A DNA stretch of 64,000 nucleotides from an uncultured Erwinia sp. (GTDB lineage Bacteria; Pseudomonadota; Gammaproteobacteria; Enterobacterales; Enterobacteriaceae): assembly GCA_946221915.1 (NCBI GenBank), contig CAMIKG010000002.1, forward strand, positions 62,001-126,000, in the 5' to 3' direction. The position numbers were made by a program, and so were the translations under genes. Of this stretch, positions 17,259-25,904 are shown piece after piece; within the stretch, counting starts at the first letter, position 1; each line of letters begins with the position of its first letter. A model generated the notes under the pieces. It ran no database searches. It saw only the letters and a list, made by a program, of their open reading frames with translations, and was not told the origin of the DNA.

Positions 17259-17605
17259 GAATATATATATTATGTTTAACTCATTCTTTTTTTGTTATGG
17301 CAAAGACAGAGTATACATCTGAACAATATATAAAGAATTACGCACTCGCGATATGTACTGCTCAGGGCTATTCTGACGATGAGGTTAAGAATGATGCCGC
17401 CGCCGCCGCAAGAGGTTACCTGGAGTTCGGAGATTATTCACTGGCAGCACATACAGCGGTGAGAACGTTGGGTAAGGAATTTCTGTCCAGACAATATCAG
17501 AGCCAGTCCGGTCAGCCAATGACAATGGCCAAGTGTATTGATTTTTATCATAGCACTGAACTGGAGGAATTAATTCAACGTTATAAAGGTAAAGCAGATG
17601 ATTGA
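17243..17605 (+). CDS. tai4: Periplasmic immunity protein Tai4
   Basis: 120 residues from a TTG start at 17243, 8 nt after GTGAGG, overlapping the last 16 bp of tae4. A signal peptide ends at about FFVMA-KTEY. The mature part has NYALAICTAQGY, the AAAARGYLEFGDYS segment and MAKCIDFYHSTELEEL, all typical of Tai4, which sits over the Tae4 active site in the periplasm. The frame is intact although the toxin frame is broken. Overlap and weak start suggest coupling to tae4 translation, which the premature stop would reduce. The gene still protects against Tae4 from neighbours if expressed. Confidence 0.88.
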   Translation: MVIRLGIYILCLTHSFFVMAKTEYTSEQYIKNYALAICTAQGYSDDEVKNDAAAAARGYLEFGDYSLAAHTAVRTLGKEFLSRQYQSQSGQPMTMAKCIDFYHSTELEELIQRYKGKADD

Positions 17606-17662
17606 AGGCAAGCTGTGCTGTTTTGGGAATGAATCGTCATCTATCACAGGCAGGGAAATGCT

Positions 17663-19288
17663 ATGCGATTTACCATTATCACCAACAAACCAGGCCATCA
17701 TCCGCCTCTGATACAGTGTGATTTTTTACCACCCGGCGGCACTATCGGCCGCGGAGCCGATAATAATCTGGTATTGCCAGATGATGAGCGCATTATTTCC
17801 CGTCTGCAGGCGATTGTGCATATTACCGCGCAAGGAGAGTGCCGGGTGACTAACCGTGGCACGGTCACACGTGTGGTGCTGAATGATATTCCGCTGGAGC
17901 GTGGTCGTCAGGTGGAGTTGCAGGATGGCGATATCCTGGGTATTGACGATTATCGTCTGCAAATCAGCCAGCTATGTAACAACAATCCTGTGGCAACTCA
18001 GCACGGGCCTCACTGCGCGGGCAGTGCCGCAGTCAGCGAGGAAACGTTCTGCGCCGCTGCCGGGGAAACCGGTGTCAGGGGAGTTCAGCCAGCTCCTGAG
18101 CAGGCCGCAGTGCCCAATGAAATTTGGGACGATCTGCTGCAGGAATTTTCTCCGTCTGAGTCAGGAAAACGCTACCCGCAAAGCGTCGCCATCACAGACG
18201 ATAATCACCCGCTGTATACCATGCCTGCGCCATTGGTTAACGCGATGCAACCGGAAGTGTCACATTCCGCGCTAAGCCAGTTTGCGCCGCCCACGCCAGC
18301 CACTGATGCGTTGTTTACTCAGCAGGAACCTTTTGGTCAGCCGGGGATTTTTGCCGATTCCAGTCCGAGTGCATTACTGAATACTTTTGCGTCACAACAG
18401 AAGTATGCCGATGAGCGCGATCCGCTGGCGCTATTTGCGGCGCAGACATCGTCACAGGATGACGGTCTGGCTCTGTCTGGCCTGATAGCTGGCGCGCCAC
18501 TGGCAATGGAATCGCCGCCAGCCTCAGCATCGCGGCCATCAATCAACGACATGATTACCCTGCCAACGCCACAAGCTATCGCGCCACAACCTTCAGCCGC
18601 GCCAAAGGGGCGTCTGCGGATCGACCCGGTGGCGAATGCGGTTGCTGAACCGCCAGCTGCCAATACTGAACGATTACAGGGCGAGTTATATCGCGCATTG
18701 ATAAACGGGATGGGGCTGAAAGATATGCATCCCGCTGCGCGGTTTGACGCCCGTAACATGGAGCAACTTGGCCAGATGCTAAGCCTGTTTTCTCAGGGAA
18801 CCGTCGCGCTGCTGTCATCGCGTTCCATTCTCAAGCGCGGGGTGAAAGCGGAAATGACCGTCATCCTCGATGAAGCGAATAACCCCTTTAAATTGCTGCC
18901 CTCCGGTAAAACAGTGCTGATGCAGATGTTTGGCAGCCGGATGCCTGGTTTTATGTCGCCAAAGCAGGCGGTGCGTGATGCGCTGATCGACCTGCAGGCG
19001 CATCAGCTGGGTATGATTGCCGGGATCCGCGCGATTATTGCCTCCATGCTGCAGTGTTTTAATCCGGAGCAATTACAGGAGGAAGTACGCCAGCAAAAGG
19101 GCGTATCACGCTTGTCATGGCCCGGCAGCCGCAAAGCGGCGGTGTGGGAGCATTTCACCAGTCGTTATCAGCAAACCGCAGGTGAAATTGAGGATGACTT
19201 TCACACCCTGTTCGGCGAAGCCTTTCTGCATGCCTATGACATGGAAGTTAGCCAGTATAAAGATTCACAAAGCCGGGCAGAAACCTGA
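17663..19288 (+). CDS. tagH: T6SS FHA-domain scaffold protein TagH (Fha)
   Basis: 541 residues. The N-terminal FHA domain (residues 1-100) has GGTIGRGADNNLVLPD, followed by SRLQAIVHI where classic domains have SRxHA. A long low-complexity, Pro/Ala-rich middle (about 110-335) leads to the C-terminal TagH domain (LYRALINGMGLKDMHPAARFDARNMEQLGQML ... KRGVKAEMTVILDEANNP, DFHTLFGEAFLHAYD). In the threonine-phosphorylation pathway PpkA phosphorylates Fha to switch assembly on and PppA reverses it; all three genes are here. It shares its last base with the pppA start codon. Confidence 0.93.
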   Translation: MRFTIITNKPGHHPPLIQCDFLPPGGTIGRGADNNLVLPDDERIISRLQAIVHITAQGECRVTNRGTVTRVVLNDIPLERGRQVELQDGDILGIDDYRLQISQLCNNNPVATQHGPHCAGSAAVSEETFCAAAGETGVRGVQPAPEQAAVPNEIWDDLLQEFSPSESGKRYPQSVAITDDNHPLYTMPAPLVNAMQPEVSHSALSQFAPPTPATDALFTQQEPFGQPGIFADSSPSALLNTFASQQKYADERDPLALFAAQTSSQDDGLALSGLIAGAPLAMESPPASASRPSINDMITLPTPQAIAPQPSAAPKGRLRIDPVANAVAEPPAANTERLQGELYRALINGMGLKDMHPAARFDARNMEQLGQMLSLFSQGTVALLSSRSILKRGVKAEMTVILDEANNPFKLLPSGKTVLMQMFGSRMPGFMSPKQAVRDALIDLQAHQLGMIAGIRAIIASMLQCFNPEQLQEEVRQQKGVSRLSWPGSRKAAVWEHFTSRYQQTAGEIEDDFHTLFGEAFLHAYDMEVSQYKDSQSRAET

Positions 19289-20082
19289 TGAATATTACCT
19301 TTGCTTCTTTGTCGGAGTGCGGCGAACGTGCAACAAATCAGGATCGAATCGGGGAGTTTGTTGGGGAACGCTGTGCCTGTTTTGTGGTGTGTGACGGTGT
19401 GGCGAGTTCACCCGGCGGCGATATTGCTGCACGCCTGGCGTGTGACACGCTGCTGAGTTGCTTTAATGGTCAGCAACATCTGGATGCCCAGCGTATTCGC
19501 CAGTGTGTCACCGATGCCGGTTTTTTGATCCGCCAGCAGCAGAAACAGCAACAGCATTACCAGCGAATGGGCACCACCATGGTGAGCCTGTTTATCGATC
19601 GTGATTATCAACTGGCTTACTGGGTACATGCGGGCGACAGCCGTCTTTACTTGTTCCGCCGGGGATATCTGCGGTATGTCACCTCCGACCACAGTCTGCT
19701 GCAGCAAATGAAGGATGCCGGGCATCAAACCGAAGGGATTAATCCAAATCTGCTCTATTGCGCACTGGGAATGAGCAATGCCGAACGCGATGTCAGTTAT
19801 GGCGAGGTACTGCCACTGGAAGATGGCGATGTGTTTCTGTTGTGCAGCGATGGCTTCTGGCATGAACTGTCTTTGCAGCACATGGAACAGTCACTGCATA
19901 TGGTGAAGACGCCACAGGAGTGGCTGACATTAATGCAGCAGGCAATTAAAAACCGCGACGGGCAGTCACCTGCACAACAGGATAATTACAGTGCGATTGC
20001 CGTCTGGCTGGGATCGCCGCAGGAAACAACACTTTTACATGCACTGTCAGAAACCGCCCGTTTTGTTCCGGCGGAGAGTTAA
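19288..20082 (+). CDS. pppA: T6SS PP2C-family phosphatase PppA
   Basis: 264 residues of PP2C type: NQDRIG, VCDGVASSPGGDIAA, VHAGDSRLYLFRRG, LLCSDGFW and DNYSAIAVWL supply the metal-binding aspartates. PppA dephosphorylates the Fha scaffold and lowers T6SS firing. The gene overlaps tagH by one base (TGATG), as expected for a partner made in proportion. Confidence 0.94.
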   Translation: MNITFASLSECGERATNQDRIGEFVGERCACFVVCDGVASSPGGDIAARLACDTLLSCFNGQQHLDAQRIRQCVTDAGFLIRQQQKQQQHYQRMGTTMVSLFIDRDYQLAYWVHAGDSRLYLFRRGYLRYVTSDHSLLQQMKDAGHQTEGINPNLLYCALGMSNAERDVSYGEVLPLEDGDVFLLCSDGFWHELSLQHMEQSLHMVKTPQEWLTLMQQAIKNRDGQSPAQQDNYSAIAVWLGSPQETTLLHALSETARFVPAES

Positions 20083-20104
20083 ACAACATAGCGTAAGGAT
20101 ACCT

Positions 20105-21058
20105 ATGAAATATTGGCTATTCGCTTTGATGGTTCAGCTGCCAGCCTTCCTGGCCGGTGCTGCAAATTACCGCATCGTGGCTTCTCCCTCTCTGCAGCTC
20201 GAAGTGTATCTTGATGACGTGACCGATGCCCGGCCGCAAAGCTGGTGTTCGGCGGAATTGCCGCTGCGCATTGTGGCGACGGGTGACCGGCAGCCCGCAG
20301 TATTACGGGATTTTTTACCTAAAGTTGGCAGCCTGCTGGCGAATCAATGCGCCACACTCAACCGTATTGACTGGCGGATGCAAGATAGTAATGGACACTT
20401 GCTGGCACAAGGCAGTGCGCTGAAAGCAGCCAACTGGTCGTTACCTCTCCCGGCAGAGTCCTTGCCCGTAGCGACGACTGACGCGCCAGCTGCAGACACC
20501 ACGCCCTGGCGGCAGTTCAGCCTGCTGGAAGGTTGCCATTTTCGTGGTTATTGGGGGGACAAAGACTCACCCAGTGCTCTGTTTATCGCCGCAAAACAGG
20601 GTGCCCTATGTGGTGATGACGGCTGGCTAAGTGGCCAGAGCATTATTAGCGATACCCGGGAAGATAGTGCCAGCAGCCGCCACGTTACGTTCCTGCAGGG
20701 ATTCCCTCTGCTGGGGATCAACGCTCGTGCAACAGAGAGGACACTGCAAATCACTACCGTTAATAACCAGCGGATGGTGCTGAATGATGCAGAGTCGCCC
20801 TATAGCTGGCTTATTCTGCCTTACGATGAGCGGCAAGACGCCTGGCGTTCAGACGGGGTTGTTGCGGTGCAGCTGGCGCAACACGAAGCAGGGGATGAAA
20901 GCCTGCTTAATGCGCGGCTGGCATCGGCCAGCCAGGTCTGGTCGCCCTGGCTGGCGGCGGGCGACACGCTAACGATATTGCTGGTGGATAATCTGCAGCC
21001 GCAGCTTCAGGACCCCGCAGCGCGTGCGTGGCGCACGATCACTCAGGAGATCCACTGA
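20105..21058 (+). CDS. Exported protein of unknown function within the T6SS cluster
   Basis: 317 residues starting MKYWLFALMVQLPAFLAGAANYRIV, with a clear signal peptide and cleavage after AGAA or so. GTAAGGAT precedes the ATG. The mature protein has four cysteines (SWCSAELP, NQCATLN, EGCHFRGYW, ALCGDDGW) that could form two disulphides in the periplasm. I recognise no domain. It lies between pppA and tssE, its stop overlaps the tssE start (TGATG), and it is in phase with the operon, so it is likely a conserved accessory of this cluster type rather than an effector. No immunity-like partner is next to it. Confidence 0.75.
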   Translation: MKYWLFALMVQLPAFLAGAANYRIVASPSLQLEVYLDDVTDARPQSWCSAELPLRIVATGDRQPAVLRDFLPKVGSLLANQCATLNRIDWRMQDSNGHLLAQGSALKAANWSLPLPAESLPVATTDAPAADTTPWRQFSLLEGCHFRGYWGDKDSPSALFIAAKQGALCGDDGWLSGQSIISDTREDSASSRHVTFLQGFPLLGINARATERTLQITTVNNQRMVLNDAESPYSWLILPYDERQDAWRSDGVVAVQLAQHEAGDESLLNARLASASQVWSPWLAAGDTLTILLVDNLQPQLQDPAARAWRTITQEIH

Positions 21059-21519
21059 TGCTGATGCCGTTTCCACTGCTGGATCGCTTACGTGATGATG
21101 CGCCTGCACAGGCCCGGCAGCTCAGTCAGAGTGAATTACGCCGCCAGGTTCTGCGTGACTTGCAATCGCTGCTGAACAGCACCCATTACGCCAGTAGCGG
21201 CGACTTGCGATCTTATACGCATGTGCAGCGCTCCGTGCTGAACTTTGGTGTGCCTGTGCTGGCAGGGCGGCATCTTTCGGCCAGAACATTTCAGGCGATC
21301 CAGCAGGAACTCACCGCCGCGATCCGCTGTTTTGAGCCACGCATTTTGTCACAAGGATTGCAGTTGCGCTGCCTGACGACGGGCGCCAGCCGCCACAGCC
21401 TGCTGTCGATTGAAATACAGGGGCAGCTGCACTGGACACCTTCTCCACTGCCGTTTCTGTTTCATTCGCAGCTTGATCTGGATAGCGGCCATGTTGAACT
21501 TAAAGAGGCGGGCTGGTGA
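21058..21519 (+). CDS. tssE: T6SS baseplate wedge protein TssE
   Basis: 153 residues of the GPW/gp25 family: LLDRLRDD at the N-terminus, LRRQVLRDLQSLLNSTHY, SVLNFGVPVLAGR and the IRCFEPRI motif with conserved Glu and Arg. TssE starts sheath polymerisation on the baseplate. AGGAGA lies 7 nt upstream of the chosen ATG, which overlaps the previous stop. tssF follows with overlap. Confidence 0.93.
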   Translation: MLMPFPLLDRLRDDAPAQARQLSQSELRRQVLRDLQSLLNSTHYASSGDLRSYTHVQRSVLNFGVPVLAGRHLSARTFQAIQQELTAAIRCFEPRILSQGLQLRCLTTGASRHSLLSIEIQGQLHWTPSPLPFLFHSQLDLDSGHVELKEAGW

Positions 21520-23393
21520 TGGACGACAAGCTCCTCGATTATTACAACCGTGAACTGGCCTGGTTACGGGAGATGGGAACTGAGTTTGCAGCCCGTTATC
21601 CGGGGGTGGCAGCGATGCTGGCACTGAACGGCAAAGATGCTGCCGATCCCGGAGTGGAGCGTTTACTGGAGGGGACGGCATTTTTAACTGCGCGTATACA
21701 GTTAAAAATGGATGCTCAGTTTCCCCAGTTTTCCCAGCATTTACTGGAGATGCTGGCGCCTAATTATCTGGCAGCAACACCGTCAATGGCTGTCATCCAG
21801 CTGCATCCTGATGACCGTAAGGGGGACCTCAGCAAAGGTTTTCGTGTGCCGCGCGGCTCCATGATCGAGAGCCTCGCACTTAAACGCAGTGGTGTGACCT
21901 GCCGCTACACCACGGCGCATGATGTGGATCTGCAGCCGCTGCGTCTTAAAAAGGTTGAACTGGGTGGCGTGCCCGCTGATATTCCGCTCGGGCAACTGGG
22001 ATTAAGTCAGTGTGGGGCGGTAAGTGCGCTGCGTATTTCTCTGGAATGTTTTGCCAGCGTACGGCTGAATCGCCTCAGTTTCGACAGCCTGATGTTCTTT
22101 CTCTGTGGCAGCGAGATCCATGCGCGCCAGCTGCTGGAATTGCTGATGCAGCATCGTGTCGCCATCGTATGTCAGATACCCGGTAAATCCGCACAGCGTC
22201 TGGTGCTGGAAGCGTGCGCGCTACAGCATGAAGGTTTTGCTCATCATCAGGCGCTGTTACCCGACGATCTGCGCAACTTTAGCGGTTATCGCCTGCTGCA
22301 GGAGTATTTCGCCTTCCCGGCGCGTTTCCTGTTTTTCAGCATCAGCCAGCTGCGGCGACTGCTGGCGGCGGATAGCGGCGCGCATGAATTTGATATTGTG
22401 GTGCTGCTGGATAAAAGCGACAACGTGCTGGAACGCGTAGTGGACCACACTCATCTGGCGCTGCATTGTACCCCGGCCATCAACTTGTTTCCGCGCATGA
22501 CAGAGCGGCAACAAATCAGCCCCGGCGAGCATGAGCATCACCTGATCGTCGATACCCTTCGCCCGCTGGATTATGAAATTTTCTCTGTACAGAAGCTATA
22601 CGCCAGCAGCGAACGGAGCCGTGAAGAGCAGATTTTTCGTCCCTTCTGGCAAACCTTCAGCCACGATAAAACAGATTATGGCGCCTATTTTTCGCTACGC
22701 CGGGAACCTCGCGTCCTGTCGACGCATGCCAGACGATATGGCGTACGTAACGGTTATCGGGGAACAGAAGTTTTTCTGACGATGGTTGATGAGCGCCATA
22801 CGCCGTGGCGCGATGAACTGCGCTATCTCTGGGCCGAGGTAACCTGTTCCAGCCGCGACCTGCCATTACAATTACTGCAGCAGGAGCAGGGGGATTTTAT
22901 CCTGCCCGATTCAGTCCCGGTGCGTGAAGTGAGCTTGCGTTACGGGCCGACACCACCGCGCCCGGCGCTGGCAGAAGGAGAGATAAGCTGGCGGTTGATT
23001 AGCCATTTACAGATGAATTATCTCAGTCTGATGGACGGGGATGATGGACAGGGCGCTGCCGCATTACGCCAGTTGTTAGGGCTGTATGCGAATCTGGCCG
23101 ATGCTTCGGTTGCCCGCCAGCTGGAGGGCGTTCGGCAGTGCCAGTTACACACGGTGTATCGCCGCGTTCCGGAGCCGGGGCCAGTGGCGTATACACGCGG
23201 CGTTGCCATTACACTAACCATCGATGAACAGGTGTTTTCCGGCAGTGGCGCCTGGTTGCTGGGCAGTGTGCTGGATAAGCTCTTTTCCCGGCTGGTGACG
23301 ATAAACAGCTTTACTGAACTCAGGTTACACAGCCAGCAGCGTGGTGAAATTGGCTACTGGCCGCCGCGCCCGGGTAACAGGGGGCCGCTATGA
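21519..23393 (+). CDS. tssF: T6SS baseplate wedge protein TssF
   Basis: 624 residues starting MDDKLLDYYNRELAWLREMGTEFAARYP, the conserved TssF (VasA/ImpG) opening; a GTG one codon upstream is possible. QFPQFSQHLLEMLAPNYL and TRGVAITLTIDEQVFSGSGAWLLG are also typical. TssF pairs 2:1 with TssG in each of six baseplate wedges around VgrG. It overlaps tssE by one base and tssG by 4 bp. Confidence 0.96.
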   Translation: MDDKLLDYYNRELAWLREMGTEFAARYPGVAAMLALNGKDAADPGVERLLEGTAFLTARIQLKMDAQFPQFSQHLLEMLAPNYLAATPSMAVIQLHPDDRKGDLSKGFRVPRGSMIESLALKRSGVTCRYTTAHDVDLQPLRLKKVELGGVPADIPLGQLGLSQCGAVSALRISLECFASVRLNRLSFDSLMFFLCGSEIHARQLLELLMQHRVAIVCQIPGKSAQRLVLEACALQHEGFAHHQALLPDDLRNFSGYRLLQEYFAFPARFLFFSISQLRRLLAADSGAHEFDIVVLLDKSDNVLERVVDHTHLALHCTPAINLFPRMTERQQISPGEHEHHLIVDTLRPLDYEIFSVQKLYASSERSREEQIFRPFWQTFSHDKTDYGAYFSLRREPRVLSTHARRYGVRNGYRGTEVFLTMVDERHTPWRDELRYLWAEVTCSSRDLPLQLLQQEQGDFILPDSVPVREVSLRYGPTPPRPALAEGEISWRLISHLQMNYLSLMDGDDGQGAAALRQLLGLYANLADASVARQLEGVRQCQLHTVYRRVPEPGPVAYTRGVAITLTIDEQVFSGSGAWLLGSVLDKLFSRLVTINSFTELRLHSQQRGEIGYWPPRPGNRGPL

Positions 23394-24448
23394 GTCAGGA
23401 GGAGAAAGACACGGAGAATGAGCGTTCAGGAGCCGATTTCTGGGCGGCGCTGGCCGCCAGCCCGTGGCAGTATGACCTGTTCCAGCTGCTGCGACGTATT
23501 GATGCTCAGGGCGGCGCGCGCTATCCGCTCGGCTGCGCGCCGCAGCCGCGCGACGAGCTGCTGCGTATCCGGCAGTCACCCTCACTGGCGTTTGCGCCAG
23601 CCACACTGACGCAGGTGAGTCCTCATACATGTACGTCAGAGCAGCCTGCGCGTCACGATATCACCATCTGTAATTTCGGCCTCTTCGGACCCAATGGTCC
23701 ACTGCCGTTGCATCTTACTGAATATGCCTATGAACGCATCCAGCATGCGCAGGATGATAGTCTGGCGGCATTTGCCGACCTGTTCCATCATCGCCTTTCG
23801 CTGCTGTTCTGGCGTGGCTGGGCAAATGTGCAGCCAACAGTTTCGCTGGATCGGCACGATCAGCAGCAGTTCACGCATTACCTCGCCTGCCTGACGGGCA
23901 CGGGACTATTGTCACAGCGCAACGGTGATGGCCTGAGTTCACATGCAGGCTTTGCGGTGGCGGGGCACCTTTGCCGCCAGGAACGCGATGCCGAAACGGT
24001 TAGCAGAGTGCTTCAGCATTACTTTCAGATGCCGATCCGGCTGCTGGAAAACGTGCCACACTGGCTGCCGCTTGATCATCGCGATCAGGCCCGGCTTATG
24101 GCAGGCAAACAGGCATCCCGGCTGGGACAGAGCGCGTTTCTGGGAGGCCGCATTTATGACCGGCAGCGGCGGTTTTGCCTGGCGCTGGGACCGATGTCAC
24201 TGGCGGCTTACCGTGCGTTTTTACCTGACCAGCCTGCCGCGCGCCAGCTGCAAGTCTGGATAAGACGGCTGCTGGGGATCGAGTTTATCTGGGAAGCGCG
24301 TTTGCTGCTGGCGGCGGGTGAAATCAGTGGTGTCACTCTCGGCGGAGAGATGCAGCTGGGGTGGACCAGCTGGCTCGGCGCATCGGCGATGACACAGACG
24401 CGCGGTGACAGGGTTTTTCGTCCGGAGAACGCAGCAAGGGAGCTGTGA
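23390..24448 (+). CDS. tssG: T6SS baseplate wedge protein TssG
   Basis: 352 residues of the TssG (VasB/ImpH) family: PWQYDLFQLLRRIDAQ, GLFGPNGPLPLHLTEYAYER and FLGGRIYDRQRRFCLALGPM are the family hallmarks. TssG forms the (TssF)2-TssG wedge heterotrimer contacting TssK and TssE. The start overlaps tssF by 4 bp, so stoichiometry is set by coupling. Confidence 0.95.
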   Translation: MSQEEKDTENERSGADFWAALAASPWQYDLFQLLRRIDAQGGARYPLGCAPQPRDELLRIRQSPSLAFAPATLTQVSPHTCTSEQPARHDITICNFGLFGPNGPLPLHLTEYAYERIQHAQDDSLAAFADLFHHRLSLLFWRGWANVQPTVSLDRHDQQQFTHYLACLTGTGLLSQRNGDGLSSHAGFAVAGHLCRQERDAETVSRVLQHYFQMPIRLLENVPHWLPLDHRDQARLMAGKQASRLGQSAFLGGRIYDRQRRFCLALGPMSLAAYRAFLPDQPAARQLQVWIRRLLGIEFIWEARLLLAAGEISGVTLGGEMQLGWTSWLGASAMTQTRGDRVFRPENAAREL

Positions 24449-24475
24449 CGTTCATGTTATCAGGGAGTGAGTTCA

Positions 24476-25876
24476 ATGCCATCATCCGACAATCCCCTTA
24501 TGGTTGCCAGAGCCTTACCGGCGGGTTATCGCTTCAGTGAGTTCGAAATTCAGCACGTTATTGGCGGTGGCGGCTTCGGTATTGTTTATCGCGCTTTTGA
24601 CCATCAGCTACAGCGCACTATTGCTCTCAAAGAGTTTATGCCTGTGTCGCTGGCGGTACGCGATGATGATCTGAAACTCGTGCTGCGCAGTGAACGGTTA
24701 AGTAAAACCTTCCAGGCTGGGCTAAGCAGTTTTATCCAGGAAGCCCGCCTGCTGGCGCGTTTCAATCATCCTAACCTGGTGCATGTCCTGCGTTTCTGGG
24801 TGCAGAACGATACCGCCTATATCGCCATGCAGTTTTACAGTGGCTGTTCTTTGTCGCAGCTGCAGGCGCAGCATCCTCTGTTGATCAATGAAACCTGGAT
24901 TCGCGGCATACTGCCACCGCTGCTGGATGCCATTGCGTTGATCCACCGTGATGGTTATCTGCACCGTGATATTTCGCTGGAAAATATTCAGATTCAGGAA
25001 GACCAGACACCTGTATTGCTGGATTTTGGTTCCGCGCGCCAGACGATTGGCAATTTGTCTGATGAAACGGAGACCATGTTGCGGCCGGGTTTCGCGCCAA
25101 TTGAGCAATACAGCGACAACAATGACAGTGAACAGGGACCGTGGACGGATATCTATGCACTCGGTGCGGTGCTGCATACCCTGATTACCGGCTCCCCCCC
25201 GCCGGTCAGTGTGGTGCGCAGTATTGAAGATAGTTATCAGCCGTTAACCCAGCTGCGTCCGGCGGGCTATTCGCAGCCATTGCTGCAGGCCATTGATTGT
25301 GCGCTGGCGCTGAAAGTGGAAGAGCGTCCACAGACAATTGCACACTTTGCGGCACTGCTGGAGTTGTCCGCGCCGGAAACGCTGCCACTACAACCACCTG
25401 AAAGCACATCTGCGCCATCTCCGACGCCTCTCGTCGCGAGCGCAGCTGCGCCAGCAACCTCCTGCACTCGCCGTTTTCCGCTTTCTCTGAGGACGCCAGC
25501 ATTGCTGGCGACGGCTTGCGTACTGGGGATGTTTACCGGCGTGATGATAAGCCGCAGTGATCCGCAGAGGACGTACCCGCAAGCGGTGGCAGCAGATCAG
25601 AGCCATCAGCAGACCTTGTCACCACCTGCCAGCGCCCCGTCACCGGAAGTGTCAGCGCCGCAAGCGCTAGCGCAGGTCTATATCAGGCTGGCGGCGGGCG
25701 ATGACGTCTGGCTAAACGGTAGCCCACAGGCGCTGGCGCCCGCTGCCAACGGTTTTGCCCGTTTACCTTTACCGGCGGGGGAATATCTGTTCCGCATCGC
25801 CAGTCAGGAGCGTGTAAGTGAGCAAAAAATCACGGTGGATCGGGAAGGAACCTGGCTGTTAATCCCGCGTACCTGA
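24476..25876 (+). CDS. ppkA: T6SS serine/threonine protein kinase PpkA
   Basis: 466 residues from the ATG at 24476, preceded by CAGGGAGTGAG; a GTG at 24467 is the alternative. The N-terminal Hanks kinase has the glycine loop GGGGFGIVYRA, Lys in IALKEFMP, HRDISLENI and LDFGSARQ. A membrane helix lies near residue 345 (LLATACVLGMFTGVMI). The periplasmic tail (about residues 395-466) has a PEGA-like beta pattern VYIRLAAGDDVWLNGSP...LPAGEYLFRI. PpkA phosphorylates Fha when an outside signal is sensed. With tagH and pppA this completes post-translational control. Confidence 0.93.
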   Translation: MPSSDNPLMVARALPAGYRFSEFEIQHVIGGGGFGIVYRAFDHQLQRTIALKEFMPVSLAVRDDDLKLVLRSERLSKTFQAGLSSFIQEARLLARFNHPNLVHVLRFWVQNDTAYIAMQFYSGCSLSQLQAQHPLLINETWIRGILPPLLDAIALIHRDGYLHRDISLENIQIQEDQTPVLLDFGSARQTIGNLSDETETMLRPGFAPIEQYSDNNDSEQGPWTDIYALGAVLHTLITGSPPPVSVVRSIEDSYQPLTQLRPAGYSQPLLQAIDCALALKVEERPQTIAHFAALLELSAPETLPLQPPESTSAPSPTPLVASAAAPATSCTRRFPLSLRTPALLATACVLGMFTGVMISRSDPQRTYPQAVAADQSHQQTLSPPASAPSPEVSAPQALAQVYIRLAAGDDVWLNGSPQALAPAANGFARLPLPAGEYLFRIASQERVSEQKITVDREGTWLLIPRT

Positions 25877-25904
25877 GTGAACATATGAGTTCTGGAGAGA
25901 AGCG

